A stretch of 64,000 bases of DNA from Olsenella sp. An270 (GTDB taxonomy: Bacteria > Actinomycetota > Coriobacteriia > Coriobacteriales > Atopobiaceae): the NCBI RefSeq assembly GCF_002159735.1, contig NZ_NFJF01000001.1:434001-498000 (forward strand), given 5' to 3'. Below are positions 45,522 to 55,595 of the stretch, in pieces (the first letter of the stretch is position 1; every line of letters begins with the position of its first letter). The notes below the pieces were generated by a model, which was given only the letters and a program-made list of their open reading frames with translations, did no database searches and had not been told where the DNA came from. The position numbers and the translations under genes are program-made.

Positions 45522-46742
45522 CTAGCAGCGGGCGGAGGCGACCTCGCCGGGGGCGAGGCCCCAGAGGGCGCCGTAGAGCTCGTTGCCGAGGAGCCAGCCC
45601 TGCTCGGTGGGTACGAGCCGACCGTCCCTCTCGGCCAGGAGGCCACGGGCGAGAAGGGCATCGACAGTATCGTCGAGCCGCGCGCCGAAGAGCTCACGGG
45701 CACGTACCACGAGCTCGGGGCGCAGGCCCTCCACGAGACGGGCCCCGAGCATAAGGTCCTCGGCGACGGCCTGGTCCTCGTTCAGGAACTCGAGCGAGAG
45801 GGACAGCGCGGAGAGGCGCGGATCGGCGGCAAGCTCCCGGCGACCCGTCTCCACCGTGAGACGCGCGCGCACGGCGTCCTCAGGCGGCCGCGGAAGCCGC
45901 GGACAACGGAGCCGAAGCCTCAGGTAGCCCTCGAGGTCGAGCATGCTCGAGGCGCCCGTGCCAAGTCCCAGGTAGGGTGAACCCGTCCAGTAGGCTTTGT
46001 TGTGACGACACTCCTTACCTGCGCGCGCATAGCTTGCGACCTCGTAGCGGTGGTAGCCGCGAGCCTCGAGCGCCACCTGAGCCTCCGTCATTCTCTCGGC
46101 CTGGACCTCCGGGTCGTTCCAGGCGCAGGGGTCGTCGGCGAAGCGACAGTCAAGGGGCGTCCCCTCCTCGATCTGGAGCGGGTAGACGCTCACATGACCC
46201 ACACCGAGGGCAACCGCCCCCTTGAGCGACCGGTCCCAGCTTGCCGGCGTCTGCCCCGGCGTCGCGCACATGAGGTCGACCGAGACTTCGAGCCCCGTCG
46301 CCACGGCCGCCTCGACGCGCTCGCGGGCGCACGCCGCGTCGTGCAGGCGCTCGAGCTCGCGGAGCTCCCCGTCGTCCAGGCTCTGGACGCCGATGGAGAG
46401 CCGCGTCGCCCCCGCCTCGCGTACGGCGAGAAGCACCTCGTCGGAAAGCGAGTCTGGATTGGCCTCGCAGGTGAGCTCGGAGGGGGCGGCCACGGCCACG
46501 ATCTTCTCGACAAGCCGTCCGAGGTCCTTCTCGCCCAGGAGCGTGGGCGTTCCGCCGCCCACGTAGGCCGTCTCGCAGCCCTCGAGCAGACCAAGCGACG
46601 CGGCCTCCTCGAGCTGCTCCCCGAGCGCGCACGCGTAAGCGCCCATGAGCGCGTCGCCCGCAGGCGTGGCCCACGACGCAAAGTCGCAGTACGCACACTT
46701 CCGCGCGCAGAACGGTATGTGAAGGTAGAGGGCTCCGACCAT
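45522..46742 (-). CDS. hemW: HemW-like radical-SAM heme chaperone
   Basis: A 406-residue protein of the coproporphyrinogen dehydrogenase-like family. The iron-sulfur triad is CARKCAYCDF near residue 15; GGGTPTLL, EANPDSL and RLSIGVQSL are the family blocks, and an HTH-like C-terminal domain ends it. The CxxxCxxC motif without the extra HemN cysteine favours HemW, which delivers heme, over the decarboxylating HemN. The start is ATG 46742 behind AGGAAAGG. A palindromic region lies immediately upstream. Confidence 0.92.
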   Translation of the reverse strand: MVGALYLHIPFCARKCAYCDFASWATPAGDALMGAYACALGEQLEEAASLGLLEGCETAYVGGGTPTLLGEKDLGRLVEKIVAVAAPSELTCEANPDSLSDEVLLAVREAGATRLSIGVQSLDDGELRELERLHDAACARERVEAAVATGLEVSVDLMCATPGQTPASWDRSLKGAVALGVGHVSVYPLQIEEGTPLDCRFADDPCAWNDPEVQAERMTEAQVALEARGYHRYEVASYARAGKECRHNKAYWTGSPYLGLGTGASSMLDLEGYLRLRLRCPRLPRPPEDAVRARLTVETGRRELAADPRLSALSLSLEFLNEDQAVAEDLMLGARLVEGLRPELVVRARELFGARLDDTVDALLARGLLAERDGRLVPTEQGWLLGNELYGALWGLAPGEVASARC

Positions 46743-46767
46743 GTGCCTTTCCTCACCGGCGTCAAAC

Positions 46768-46854
46768 CGCGACTTTTGCGGCCGCAAAAGTCGCGTGAGA
46801 AATCACGTTTTCCCAGTTGAGCAAAAAACTTAGCCCAGTTTTGCGGCCGCAAAA
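46768..46854. repeat. Palindromic repeat pair between dusB and hemW
   Basis: A 28-base perfect palindrome (46768-46795) is centred on GCGGCCGC and flanked by TTTT and AAAA. A second copy of the core TTTTGCGGCCGCAAAA lies at 46839-46854. After each core the sequence continues GTC-R-CG-Y-GAG, so the two are direct repeats. A small CGTGA/TCACG hairpin (46794-46807) follows the first copy. The 137-base gap shows no gene. Confidence 0.9.
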
Positions 46855-46879
46855 GTCACGCGAGCCGCTGGCACACACT

Positions 46880-47865
46880 CTACAGCACGTGGGCGCGGAC
46901 CTCGGCGGCAACGGAGAGGAACTCCTCCGCGGTGACGCAGCTCATGGCGGCGTTTCGCCAGCGTGCCGCGTCGGGCATGCCCTTGAAGTACCAGCCCGCA
47001 AGGCTGCGGGCGCGCTTGAGGTGGGCGCCCGTGGCCTCGAGCAGGCGCACGTGGCACTCGAACGCGGCGACCTTCTCGGCGGCGCTCGGCTCGTGGCCTG
47101 AGAAGACCCACGGGTTGCCGTAGGTGCCGCGCGCCACCATGACGGCCGACGCACCGGTCTCGGAGAGCGCGCGGAGCGCGGCGTCGTGGGAGAGGACGTC
47201 GCCGGAGGCGATGACGGGGACGCTGACGGCGTCCGCGACGCGGCTCACGGCGCCCCAGTCGGCCTCGCCGTGGTACATCTGCGTGGCAAAGCGGCCGTGC
47301 ACGGCCACCGCGGCGGCGCCGGCGTCCTCCATCGCGCGCGCGAACTCCGGGGCGACCTCCTGCCCCATGTAGCGGCCGCGGCGGATCTTCACCGTCACGG
47401 GCACACCGGGCGCCCCCTCGCGGCACGCGCGCACGATATTCGCGGCGAGCGCGGGTTTCTCCAGCAGCGCCGACCCCTCGCCCTTCTTGGTCACCTTAGG
47501 CACGGGGCAAGCCATGTTGATGTCGATGAGCGCGAGCTTCTCGCCCAGGCGCGCAGCGACGCGCTCCGCGGACTCGCGGAAGAGCTCCGGCTTGGAGCCA
47601 AAGAGCTGCACCGCGATGTCGGGCTCCGCCGGGTCGGGGTCAACGAGCTCCCAGCTCTTCTCGCCGTAGTGGAGCCCCGCGCACGAGACCATCTCGGAGT
47701 AGGCCAGCGCCGCGCCGCCGGCGCGCGCCATGAGGCGGTACGCCGCGTCGGAGACGCCCGCCATCGGAGCCATGAGCAGCTTGCCGGCGAGCTCGCCGTC
47801 CCAGGCAGACAGCTCGGGGGCAAGGTTGGCGGCGGGAGCGTGGGCGGCCAGGACCTCGGCGGCCG

Positions 47866-47869
<4 letters not shown>
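46880..47869 (-). CDS. dusB: tRNA-dihydrouridine synthase (DusB type)
   Basis: A 329-residue FMN enzyme that reduces uridines in the tRNA D-loop. [16 protein letters not shown] opens the TIM barrel; [19 protein letters not shown] contains the catalytic cysteine; [16 protein letters not shown] and VIASGDVLS are FMN/tRNA segments. The start overlaps the lepA stop (GTGA), so it is expressed with lepA. Confidence 0.95.
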
Positions 47870-49677
<1,808 letters not shown>

Positions 49678-49706
49678 GAGGTGAATGATAGCGAAGTGGT
49701 CGCGCG

Positions 49707-49715
49707 CATGCTATA
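49707..49715 (+). promoter_or_regulatory. Extended -10 box for rpsT
   Basis: TGCTATACT, an extended -10 element (TG-N-TATACT), lies 70 bases before the rpsT start in the lepA-rpsT divergent gap. The -35 region is not consensus, as often seen with extended -10 promoters. Confidence 0.55.
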
Positions 49716-49784
49716 CTCAGCAAGCTGACCTCACCGTGTCTCAAGCAGAGGCCTCAGAACAGAAGTATTCGAAAGGAACCGCAC

Positions 49785-50048
49785 GTGGCTAACATCAAGT
49801 CTCAGAAGAAGCGCATCATCACCGCCGAGAAGGCCCGCCAGCGCAACCGCGCTGTCCGCTCCGAGCTCAAGACCGCCGTCAAGGCCGTCCGCTCCGCCGT
49901 CGAGGCCAAGGACGTCGAGGCCGCCCAGGCTGCCGCCAACAAGGCCGGCCGTCTGCTCGACAAGGCCGCTTCCAAGGGCATCATCCACAAGAACCAGGCC
50001 GCTCAGCGCAAGAGCGGTGTCCAGAAGCTCGTCAACACCATCAAGTAG
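49785..50048 (+). CDS. rpsT: 30S ribosomal protein S20
   Basis: An 87-residue basic helical protein that binds the body of 16S r[23 protein letters not shown] and the C-terminal [18 protein letters not shown] are diagnostic. The start is GTG 49785 behind GAAAGGAAC. It is a single-gene unit with its own promoter and a strong terminator. Confidence 0.98.
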   Translation: MANIKSQKKRIITAEKARQRNRAVRSELKTAVKAVRSAVEAKDVEAAQAAANKAGRLLDKAASKGIIHKNQAAQRKSGVQKLVNTIK

Positions 50049-50073
50049 CTTCGTTCTTCTCGCACGTCTTGTG

Positions 50074-50108
50074 AAAGGGACCCGGGGTGCTGCCCGGGTC
50101 CCTTTTTT
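50074..50108 (+). terminator. Intrinsic terminator of rpsT
   Basis: The stem AAAGGGACCCGGG (50074-50086) pairs perfectly with 50093-50105 across a six-base loop and merges into a T6 tract (50103-50108). Confidence 0.95.
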
Positions 50109-50135
50109 GTTGCGCTCCCACCTGCGACCTAAGGA

Positions 50136-50210
50136 TTTACGCACAAAATCAAGCACCGCATTTTATATCCGCAGGTCAATTTAACTCACATGTACGACTT
50201 TGTGCGTTAT
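50136..50210. repeat. 75-bp inverted-arm repeat, downstream copy of locus C
   Basis: The arms TTTACGCACAAAATC (50136-50150) and GACTTTGTGCGTTAT (50196-50210) flank a 45-base core containing TTTTATATCCGCAGGT and CACATGTAC. It lies 28 bases beyond the rpsT terminator. Its right arm supplies the TAA stop codon of the minus-strand gene at 50207-51343. Confidence 0.9.
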
Positions 50211-51343
50211 TGCCCGGTGACAAGATGCCCCCACGGCCTCCAGGCAGCAAACTTACGAGCATGCCACGACCCGGGCCTCCACGGCAGGAGCGACCAGACG
50301 AGCTCCTGGCGCCGCTCGCTCTGAGACCCCGCAGACACGACTGCGCGAACGTCCTGCAACACGGTTCCCCCAACCAGCTCCTGCGCCGCCATCGCCGCCT
50401 GGAGCATGACGGCGTCAAGACCCCTGGGAGCAAACAGGTCCTCCGAGGTGACGGGGAGTATCACCCAGCCAGACGCTACAAGCTCGCGATTTCTCCTGAG
50501 GTCGTCGACGTACTTCTCGCGAACCTTGGCCGCTGCACGCACGGAGTCCTCCTCCGTCTGCGCCCCGGCAATCGAGTCGAGGTCAAGATGATCGTGACTA
50601 TCGTAGTTGAAGCCCACGCGCAGACCCCTGAGCTCGATGTCAGGGACACGCGAGTCCCTGCATCCCAGCGCGACCAGCTCGGGAGTCGCGCCATGTCGTA
50701 CGTTGAGGTCGATCTCCCCAAAGCCATAGCCCAGCTCCTCCGGGGGCAGACGAGCCATGAGGGCAACCACCGCCTCCATGGGTGACCAGGCGTTGTCTGC
50801 AACATACGTGAGGTTTCGCCGGGCGAGAAGAACGCTCTTCCTACGGCCCACCCTGTCGAGATACTCACCGATGCGCTCCACGGAGGTCACAGGAGCAACG
50901 TCATAGGTCACAGCACCGAGGCGCGGGTCGGATGCCGAGCGCACGTACGTCCCGCACAGCTCATAGCCGAGAAGCGCGTGCACGGCTGGCTCCATGACCT
51001 CCACGAGCTCAAGGAAGAGCAGTTCCGGACAGGGAATGGAAATGCCGTCGCCGAGGTCGACGAACGATTCCTCAGGCAGGCTGCTCGCGCGCATGCGGCA
51101 GGAGACGAAGCTCCCCCGCAGGCGATCCTCCTGTCGGGGCACGACCACCTCGATCGGCTCCGAGGAGCTCGGCGGATGTTCGAGCGCAAGGGGCTCGAGC
51201 GGAATCAGGCCTGACGTCCAGCGCCGACGCGGGCTCGGATCAGGCAAGGCCAGATCGCAGCGGACGCTGGGCAGGGGCCGCCCGGAAGCACGGTACACGC
51301 GAAGCGCACGAAGCGCCGTGAGTCGATCGAACGTAAGGGGCAT
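50207..51343 (-). CDS. Repeat-flanked AbiEi/DUF559-like putative nuclease-fold protein, paralogue C
   Basis: A 378-residue paralogue of the product of 33235-34380, similar over its whole length. The start is ATG 51343 behind GCGGGAGG, only 15 bases inside the repeat arm. Shared blocks are LTALRALRVYR, ESFVDLGDG, IPCPELLFL, PVTSVERIGEYL, DNAWSPMEA, DLNVRHG, RVPDIEL, VGFNYD, NRELVASG and VWSLLPWRPG. Putative fold residues are Glu190, Asp235, Asn246-Tyr-Asp248 and His252, with Asn again replacing the DUF559 glutamate. The stop codon lies in the downstream repeat arm, so gene and repeats form one compact unit (50136-51433) inserted between rpsT and holA. No toxin partner is visible. Confidence 0.6.
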   Translation of the reverse strand: MPLTFDRLTALRALRVYRASGRPLPSVRCDLALPDPSPRRRWTSGLIPLEPLALEHPPSSSEPIEVVVPRQEDRLRGSFVSCRMRASSLPEESFVDLGDGISIPCPELLFLELVEVMEPAVHALLGYELCGTYVRSASDPRLGAVTYDVAPVTSVERIGEYLDRVGRRKSVLLARRNLTYVADNAWSPMEAVVALMARLPPEELGYGFGEIDLNVRHGATPELVALGCRDSRVPDIELRGLRVGFNYDSHDHLDLDSIAGAQTEEDSVRAAAKVREKYVDDLRRNRELVASGWVILPVTSEDLFAPRGLDAVMLQAAMAAQELVGGTVLQDVRAVVSAGSQSERRQELVWSLLPWRPGSWHARKFAAWRPWGHLVTGQ

Positions 51344-51358
51344 GGCGCACCTCCCGCA

Positions 51359-51433
51359 ACAACGCACAAAATCAAGCACCACTTTTTATATTCGCAGGTG
51401 AATTTAACGCACATGTACGATTTTGTGCGTTAT
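51359..51433. repeat. 75-bp inverted-arm repeat, upstream copy of locus C
   Basis: The arms ACAACGCACAAAATC (51359-51373) and GATTTTGTGCGTTAT (51419-51433) have 13 perfectly paired bases around a 45-base core almost identical to that of the copy at 50136, with which it is in direct orientation. On the minus strand the core carries GCGAATATAAAAAG, a possible -10 region, ahead of the gene's ribosome site. Confidence 0.9.
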
Positions 51434-51457
51434 TCGCCTGAGAGAGGGAGAAGGGGC

Positions 51458-52420
51458 TCAGCGCACGCCGCAGACGCGGGTGATGAGACGGACCATCTCG
51501 GCCTGCTCGTCGGCGCCGCTCTTGAGGGCGCGCTCCGCGCCGGCGCAGGCGTCGAGCAGGGACTCGAGCTCACCGTCGCCGAAGGCGCGGGACCACCTGA
51601 CGTAGTTCTTGACCTGCCAGTCCTGCTTTCCGAGCTCGGAGGCCAGCGCCGAGGCGGAACCTCGGGCGTCGAGCGAGCGGGCGCAGACGAGCTCCCTGAG
51701 CCGTGTCACGACGAGCGAGAGCAGCCCCAGGGCGGAGCCGTCGAGCAACCGGTAGAGGGCGAGCGCGCGGTGCGCGTCGCGCGCGGCGAGACGGTCGAGG
51801 AACTCCCAGGGCTTGACCTCGGCGACACGCGCGACGTTGGCCTCGACGAAGTCGGTCGTGATGGCACCCGAGCCGCCGAGGAGCGCGGCGAGCGAGCGGA
51901 TCTGCCTGTCGAGCATCGTGGTGGAGTCCCCCACGCGCGCGACGAGCTCGCGCGCGGCGTCGACGCCGATCGTGACCCCGTGCGAGGCGGCGAGCTTCTG
52001 CACGTAGGGCGGGAGGTCCCGGCCCTTCTTGGCGGCGCACTCGATGACGGATCGCGCTCCGACCTTGGCGACTGCCTTGTAGAGGCGCGTCGACTTGGCC
52101 AGGGTCGTGGCGACGAGCGCGAGCGTGCAGCTCTCGTTGGGACTCTCGAGGTAGTCGATGACGGCCTCCGAGGTGGCCTTGGGGAGCTTCTCGGCGGCCT
52201 CGACGACGACCACGCGCCGCTCGCCGCCCATGGGCAGCGTGTTGAGCGACGAGAGGAGCTCGACGGGCTCGAGGTCGGCGGAGGCGACGACCTCCTCCAG
52301 GTTGAACATAGCGAAGGGTCCGTCGACGCGGGCGCGCAGCCGCGCGACCGCCTGGTTTCGCTTGAGCTCGTCCGGCCCCACGATCAGATACGCCGGCAGC
52401 AGCTCGCCCTTCTCGGCCAT
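51458..52420 (-). CDS. holA: DNA polymerase III delta subunit
   Basis: A 320-residue clamp-loader subunit that opens the sliding clamp. AYLIVGPDELKRNQAV, RRVVVVEAAEKLPKAT and the C-terminal helical collar domain with KNYVRWSRAFGDGELESLL fit HolA. Sequence conservation in this family is low, but length and position directly after comEC, as in many Gram-positives, support the call. Confidence 0.9.
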   Translation of the reverse strand: MAEKGELLPAYLIVGPDELKRNQAVARLRARVDGPFAMFNLEEVVASADLEPVELLSSLNTLPMGGERRVVVVEAAEKLPKATSEAVIDYLESPNESCTLALVATTLAKSTRLYKAVAKVGARSVIECAAKKGRDLPPYVQKLAASHGVTIGVDAARELVARVGDSTTMLDRQIRSLAALLGGSGAITTDFVEANVARVAEVKPWEFLDRLAARDAHRALALYRLLDGSALGLLSLVVTRLRELVCARSLDARGSASALASELGKQDWQVKNYVRWSRAFGDGELESLLDACAGAERALKSGADEQAEMVRLITRVCGVR

Positions 52421-52448
52421 GGGGCCCTCCTCCCTGTGGTTGGTCCCC

Positions 52449-54782
52449 CTAGGGTAGCACCCAATCCCTCTGGCAGCTCACGACGGGGCCCTCCGCGCCG
52501 GGCTCCACGCACACGTCGCCCACGTCCATGGTGCACAGGAAGACCGAGCCCGCCTCCTCGAGGATGTCAACGCAAGCTGGGTCGGGATGCCCGTAGCCGT
52601 TGCCCTCGCCCGCACTCGCGACGCTCACCTCCGGGGAGAGCGCAGCAGCGATCTCTGGCGTGAGCGAGGCCTCGGAGCCGTGGTGCCCGACCTTGAGGAG
52701 GTCCACGTCGCCGACGTCACCGCGCTCGACCGCCGCACCCGTCTCCTCGCGCTCGGCGTCGGCGGCGAGAAGGGCGGTGAGCGACCGGCCATCCTCCGCA
52801 TAGCTGACCAGCAGCTCGAGCGATCCCTCGTTGCCCTCCCCCGCCGCCGGCTCGACGGGCGAGACGGCCCGCATGCTAAACCCTCCCACGCGCAGGACGT
52901 CGCCGTATCCCACCTCGCACACCTCGACTCCCTCGGCGAGGCCCGTGGCGTCCGTTCCCTCCGGCACGACGAGCACGTCGACGCCGATGACGGCGAGAAG
53001 GTCGTCGAGGCCGCCCGCGTGGTCGGCGTGGAGGTGCGTGAGGACAACGGCGTCGAGATGGGCGACGTTGCTTCGCGCCAGGGCGCCCACCACCGCCTCG
53101 CCCGGCCCCGTGTCCACGAGGGCTGAGGAGGCGCCGTCGGTCACGAGGATCGCGTCACCCTGGCCGACGTCGAGCACCCTGACGCAGGCGGGCGCGAAGA
53201 GGCGCCACCTGAGATGCCAGGAAAGCCCGGCGACCGCGATCAGCGCGACCGCGGCGAGAACCGCGCGCCTCGAGACGCGCGGCCACGCAAGGAGCATGGC
53301 GGCCAGGGCGAGGGCCAGGGCGACGAGGGCTGTCCCCTCGTCGACGCTCACGGCGACGCAGGCGCCGGGCGCAGACGCCAGCGCACGCGCGACCCCCATG
53401 AGCGGCGCCCCCACGACCTCGCAGCCGAGCAGGGCGAGCTCCTGCGCCGGGGGCAGCCAGGCGAGCAGGGCGGAGGCGAGGCCGAGCGCGAGCAGAACGG
53501 AGAACAGCGGGGCGAGAAGGACGTTGGCGAGCGGCGCCACGAGCGAGAGCGTCCCGAACGTGACGCACGTGAGCGGAGCGGTCACGACCTGCGAGACGAG
53601 GGTCATCGCGAGTGCCTGGCGCGCGTCCGACCCCGCCGCGCGCAGGGCGGCGCCCACCCTCCCCCGCGCCGCGCGCGAGCCCCGTCGTGCGAGGACGACG
53701 CCGGCGACGTAGCCGACGTACGGGCCCAGGGCGCAGATTCCGCACACGCACATGACCGAGAGCAGGTAGCCCAGCTGCCCGGTCACTCCGGGGTCCGCGA
53801 GCGCCATGACGAGTGCGACGAGGCTCGCGGAGGAGAGCGGGTGCGCCCGGCGACCGGCGAGATGCGACGCCGCGGCCACCAGCGTCATCGCCCAGGACCT
53901 CACGGCGGACGCCGGGGCGCCGCAGAACGCGACGAAAAGGCCAGTCAGGAACAGCGTCATCGACAGGCGCGGGAGGGGACGAAGGCGCGTGCGTCCGAGG
54001 GCGACCCCAACCATCCCCGTGACGAGGACGAGATGACCGCCCGACACCGCGACGAGGTGCGAGATCCCGCAGCGAGCGAAGAGCTCGTCGAGCCCCCGCT
54101 CCCCCATCGCGCCGACGTGCCCGCACACGGTCCCCGCGACGAGGGCGCGCGCGTCGGACGAGCCGGCGTCGAGGCTCGCGAGCACACGCTCCCGCAGCCC
54201 GAGCACCATGCCCCATGCGCCCGTCGCCCCATGGCGCTCCAGCACCCTCACCACGCGGACCGTCCCGGCGAGGCCCTGGGCCCGCGAGCTCGCGCCCCAC
54301 TCGTCCTCCTCGTTGGGCGAGAAGCGCCCGACGCAGGTCACGGAGTCGCCCATCGACAGGGGCTCGTCACAGAGCAGCCAGAACGAGCCCCCGCCCGCCG
54401 CCAGTCGCGCACGGCCGCGCCAGCCGGACGCGCCCTCGCTCATGTCCCCCTCGACGACCATCTCCCAGCCGGACACCGGGCTGCTCGAGAGCAGGTCCGC
54501 AAGCGACTCCTGGCGGCCGAGCTCGAGGCCGCAGGACGCGACCGCACAGGAGAGCGAGAGGCCGACGGCCGCGACCGTGGCGACGGCGCCCCTCGCCCCC
54601 ACCCCCGCCAGCAGCGCGCAGGCCGCGAGGGTGACGAGAGGCGAGGCTGCAAGTAGAGTCGCGCGCCCCTCGGGGCCGACTCCGGCGCCGAGAAGGGCGC
54701 GCGACGCCGCGACGACGGCGACGAGCGCCCAGAGGGAGGGCGGCAGCAGCGGGCGCTCGGGCCGCTCGGGCGCCCTAGACAC
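52449..54782 (-). CDS. comEC: ComEC/Rec2 family competence DNA channel
   Basis: A 777-residue membrane protein. An N-terminal DUF4131/OB region (about 75-180) precedes the Competence domain with many membrane helices (about 215-490, RCGISHLVAVSGGHLVLVTG is diagnostic). A C-terminal metallo-beta-lactamase domain (about 530-770) carries LTHLHADHAGGLDD and GHHGSEASL. It transports single-stranded DNA across the membrane during transformation. GTG 54782 overlaps comEA by eight bases. A pilus or comGA-type apparatus is not in the window, so competence remains to be shown. Confidence 0.93.
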   Translation of the reverse strand: MSRAPERPERPLLPPSLWALVAVVAASRALLGAGVGPEGRATLLAASPLVTLAACALLAGVGARGAVATVAAVGLSLSCAVASCGLELGRQESLADLLSSSPVSGWEMVVEGDMSEGASGWRGRARLAAGGGSFWLLCDEPLSMGDSVTCVGRFSPNEEDEWGASSRAQGLAGTVRVVRVLERHGATGAWGMVLGLRERVLASLDAGSSDARALVAGTVCGHVGAMGERGLDELFARCGISHLVAVSGGHLVLVTGMVGVALGRTRLRPLPRLSMTLFLTGLFVAFCGAPASAVRSWAMTLVAAASHLAGRRAHPLSSASLVALVMALADPGVTGQLGYLLSVMCVCGICALGPYVGYVAGVVLARRGSRAARGRVGAALRAAGSDARQALAMTLVSQVVTAPLTCVTFGTLSLVAPLANVLLAPLFSVLLALGLASALLAWLPPAQELALLGCEVVGAPLMGVARALASAPGACVAVSVDEGTALVALALALAAMLLAWPRVSRRAVLAAVALIAVAGLSWHLRWRLFAPACVRVLDVGQGDAILVTDGASSALVDTGPGEAVVGALARSNVAHLDAVVLTHLHADHAGGLDDLLAVIGVDVLVVPEGTDATGLAEGVEVCEVGYGDVLRVGGFSMRAVSPVEPAAGEGNEGSLELLVSYAEDGRSLTALLAADAEREETGAAVERGDVGDVDLLKVGHHGSEASLTPEIAAALSPEVSVASAGEGNGYGHPDPACVDILEEAGSVFLCTMDVGDVCVEPGAEGPVVSCQRDWVLP

Positions 54783-55413
54783 AGACCATCCCCTCGAGGC
54801 GCGCGAACTTCTTCTCCCCGATCCCCGACACCCTCATGAGGTCCTCGGGGGCGGAGAAGGGCCCGTTCAGCTCGCGGTCCTCGACGATGGCACGGGCCGT
54901 CGCCTCGCCGACGCCCGGCAGCTCGTCGAGATCCTCGACGCCCGCGGTGTTCAGGTTGACGAGGCCAGCCCCCGTCCCCGACCCCTCCTGCGCCCCGGCG
55001 CCGCCGGCCTCGCCCTCGATGGGGACGAGGACCTTCTGCCCGTCGGAGAGCGGCGCCGCGAGGTTGAGGGCGGTCGTGTCCGCACCCTCGGCCAGCCCGC
55101 CCGCGGCGTCGACGGCGTCGCCGACGCGGGCACCCTCCGGGAGCCCGTAGACGCCCGGGCTCGTCACCGCCCCGTCAACATGGACGACGAGCGTCTTCGC
55201 GACAGGGGTCTCCTCCCCGGCCGGCTCCTCCTGCCGCGCCGCGGGGTCGGCGCGCTCCACGCTCACGCCGCCGCCCGTCAGCGCGGGGCCGAGAAGGGCC
55301 GCGAGCACCGCGACGCCCACGACGACGGTCGCCGCGACGCCCCATCCGAGCAGCCCGAACCTCCGTGCCGTCCTTCTCGCCTGCCCGCCGGGCCCAAATC
55401 GAGCCTGTGCCAT
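54775..55413 (-). CDS. comEA: ComEA-like helix-hairpin-helix DNA receptor
   Basis: A 212-residue membrane-anchored protein starting at ATG 55413. One N-terminal hydrophobic segment (about 20-45) is followed by an SLBB domain (VVHVDGAVTSPGVYGLPEG, about 75-130) and two helix-hairpin-helix motifs (LNTAGVEDLDELPGVGEATA and LMRVSGIGEKKFARLEG, about 150-210). It binds incoming double-stranded DNA and passes it to ComEC, encoded next. The 182-base gap upstream (55414-55595) holds only two hairpins. Confidence 0.93.
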   Translation of the reverse strand: MAQARFGPGGQARRTARRFGLLGWGVAATVVVGVAVLAALLGPALTGGGVSVERADPAARQEEPAGEETPVAKTLVVHVDGAVTSPGVYGLPEGARVGDAVDAAGGLAEGADTTALNLAAPLSDGQKVLVPIEGEAGGAGAQEGSGTGAGLVNLNTAGVEDLDELPGVGEATARAIVEDRELNGPFSAPEDLMRVSGIGEKKFARLEGMVCV

Positions 55414-55525
55414 GAGACCACCCCCGCACAAGCATCGCTCTGCGCGACGGCTCCGCGTCCCCCGCCGCGAAAAAGTCGCGCACGAGACTGACGCTGGCTG
55501 TCACGAGGCTGTCGCGAGACGAGAA

Positions 55526-55547
55526 GCGCCCTCGATTCCGAGGGCGC
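55526..55547 (-). terminator. Hairpin after thiI
   Basis: A nine-base perfect stem, GCGCCCTCG (55526-55534) and CGAGGGCGC (55539-55547), with a four-base loop, lies downstream of thiI on the minus strand. A second GC palindrome, CCGCCCGCGGGCGG, is near 55575. No long T-run follows. Confidence 0.5.
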
Positions 55548-55595
55548 CATCGTCGCTCTGAGGTTGTTCGTGCCGCCCGCGGGCGGTCGCGGCAC

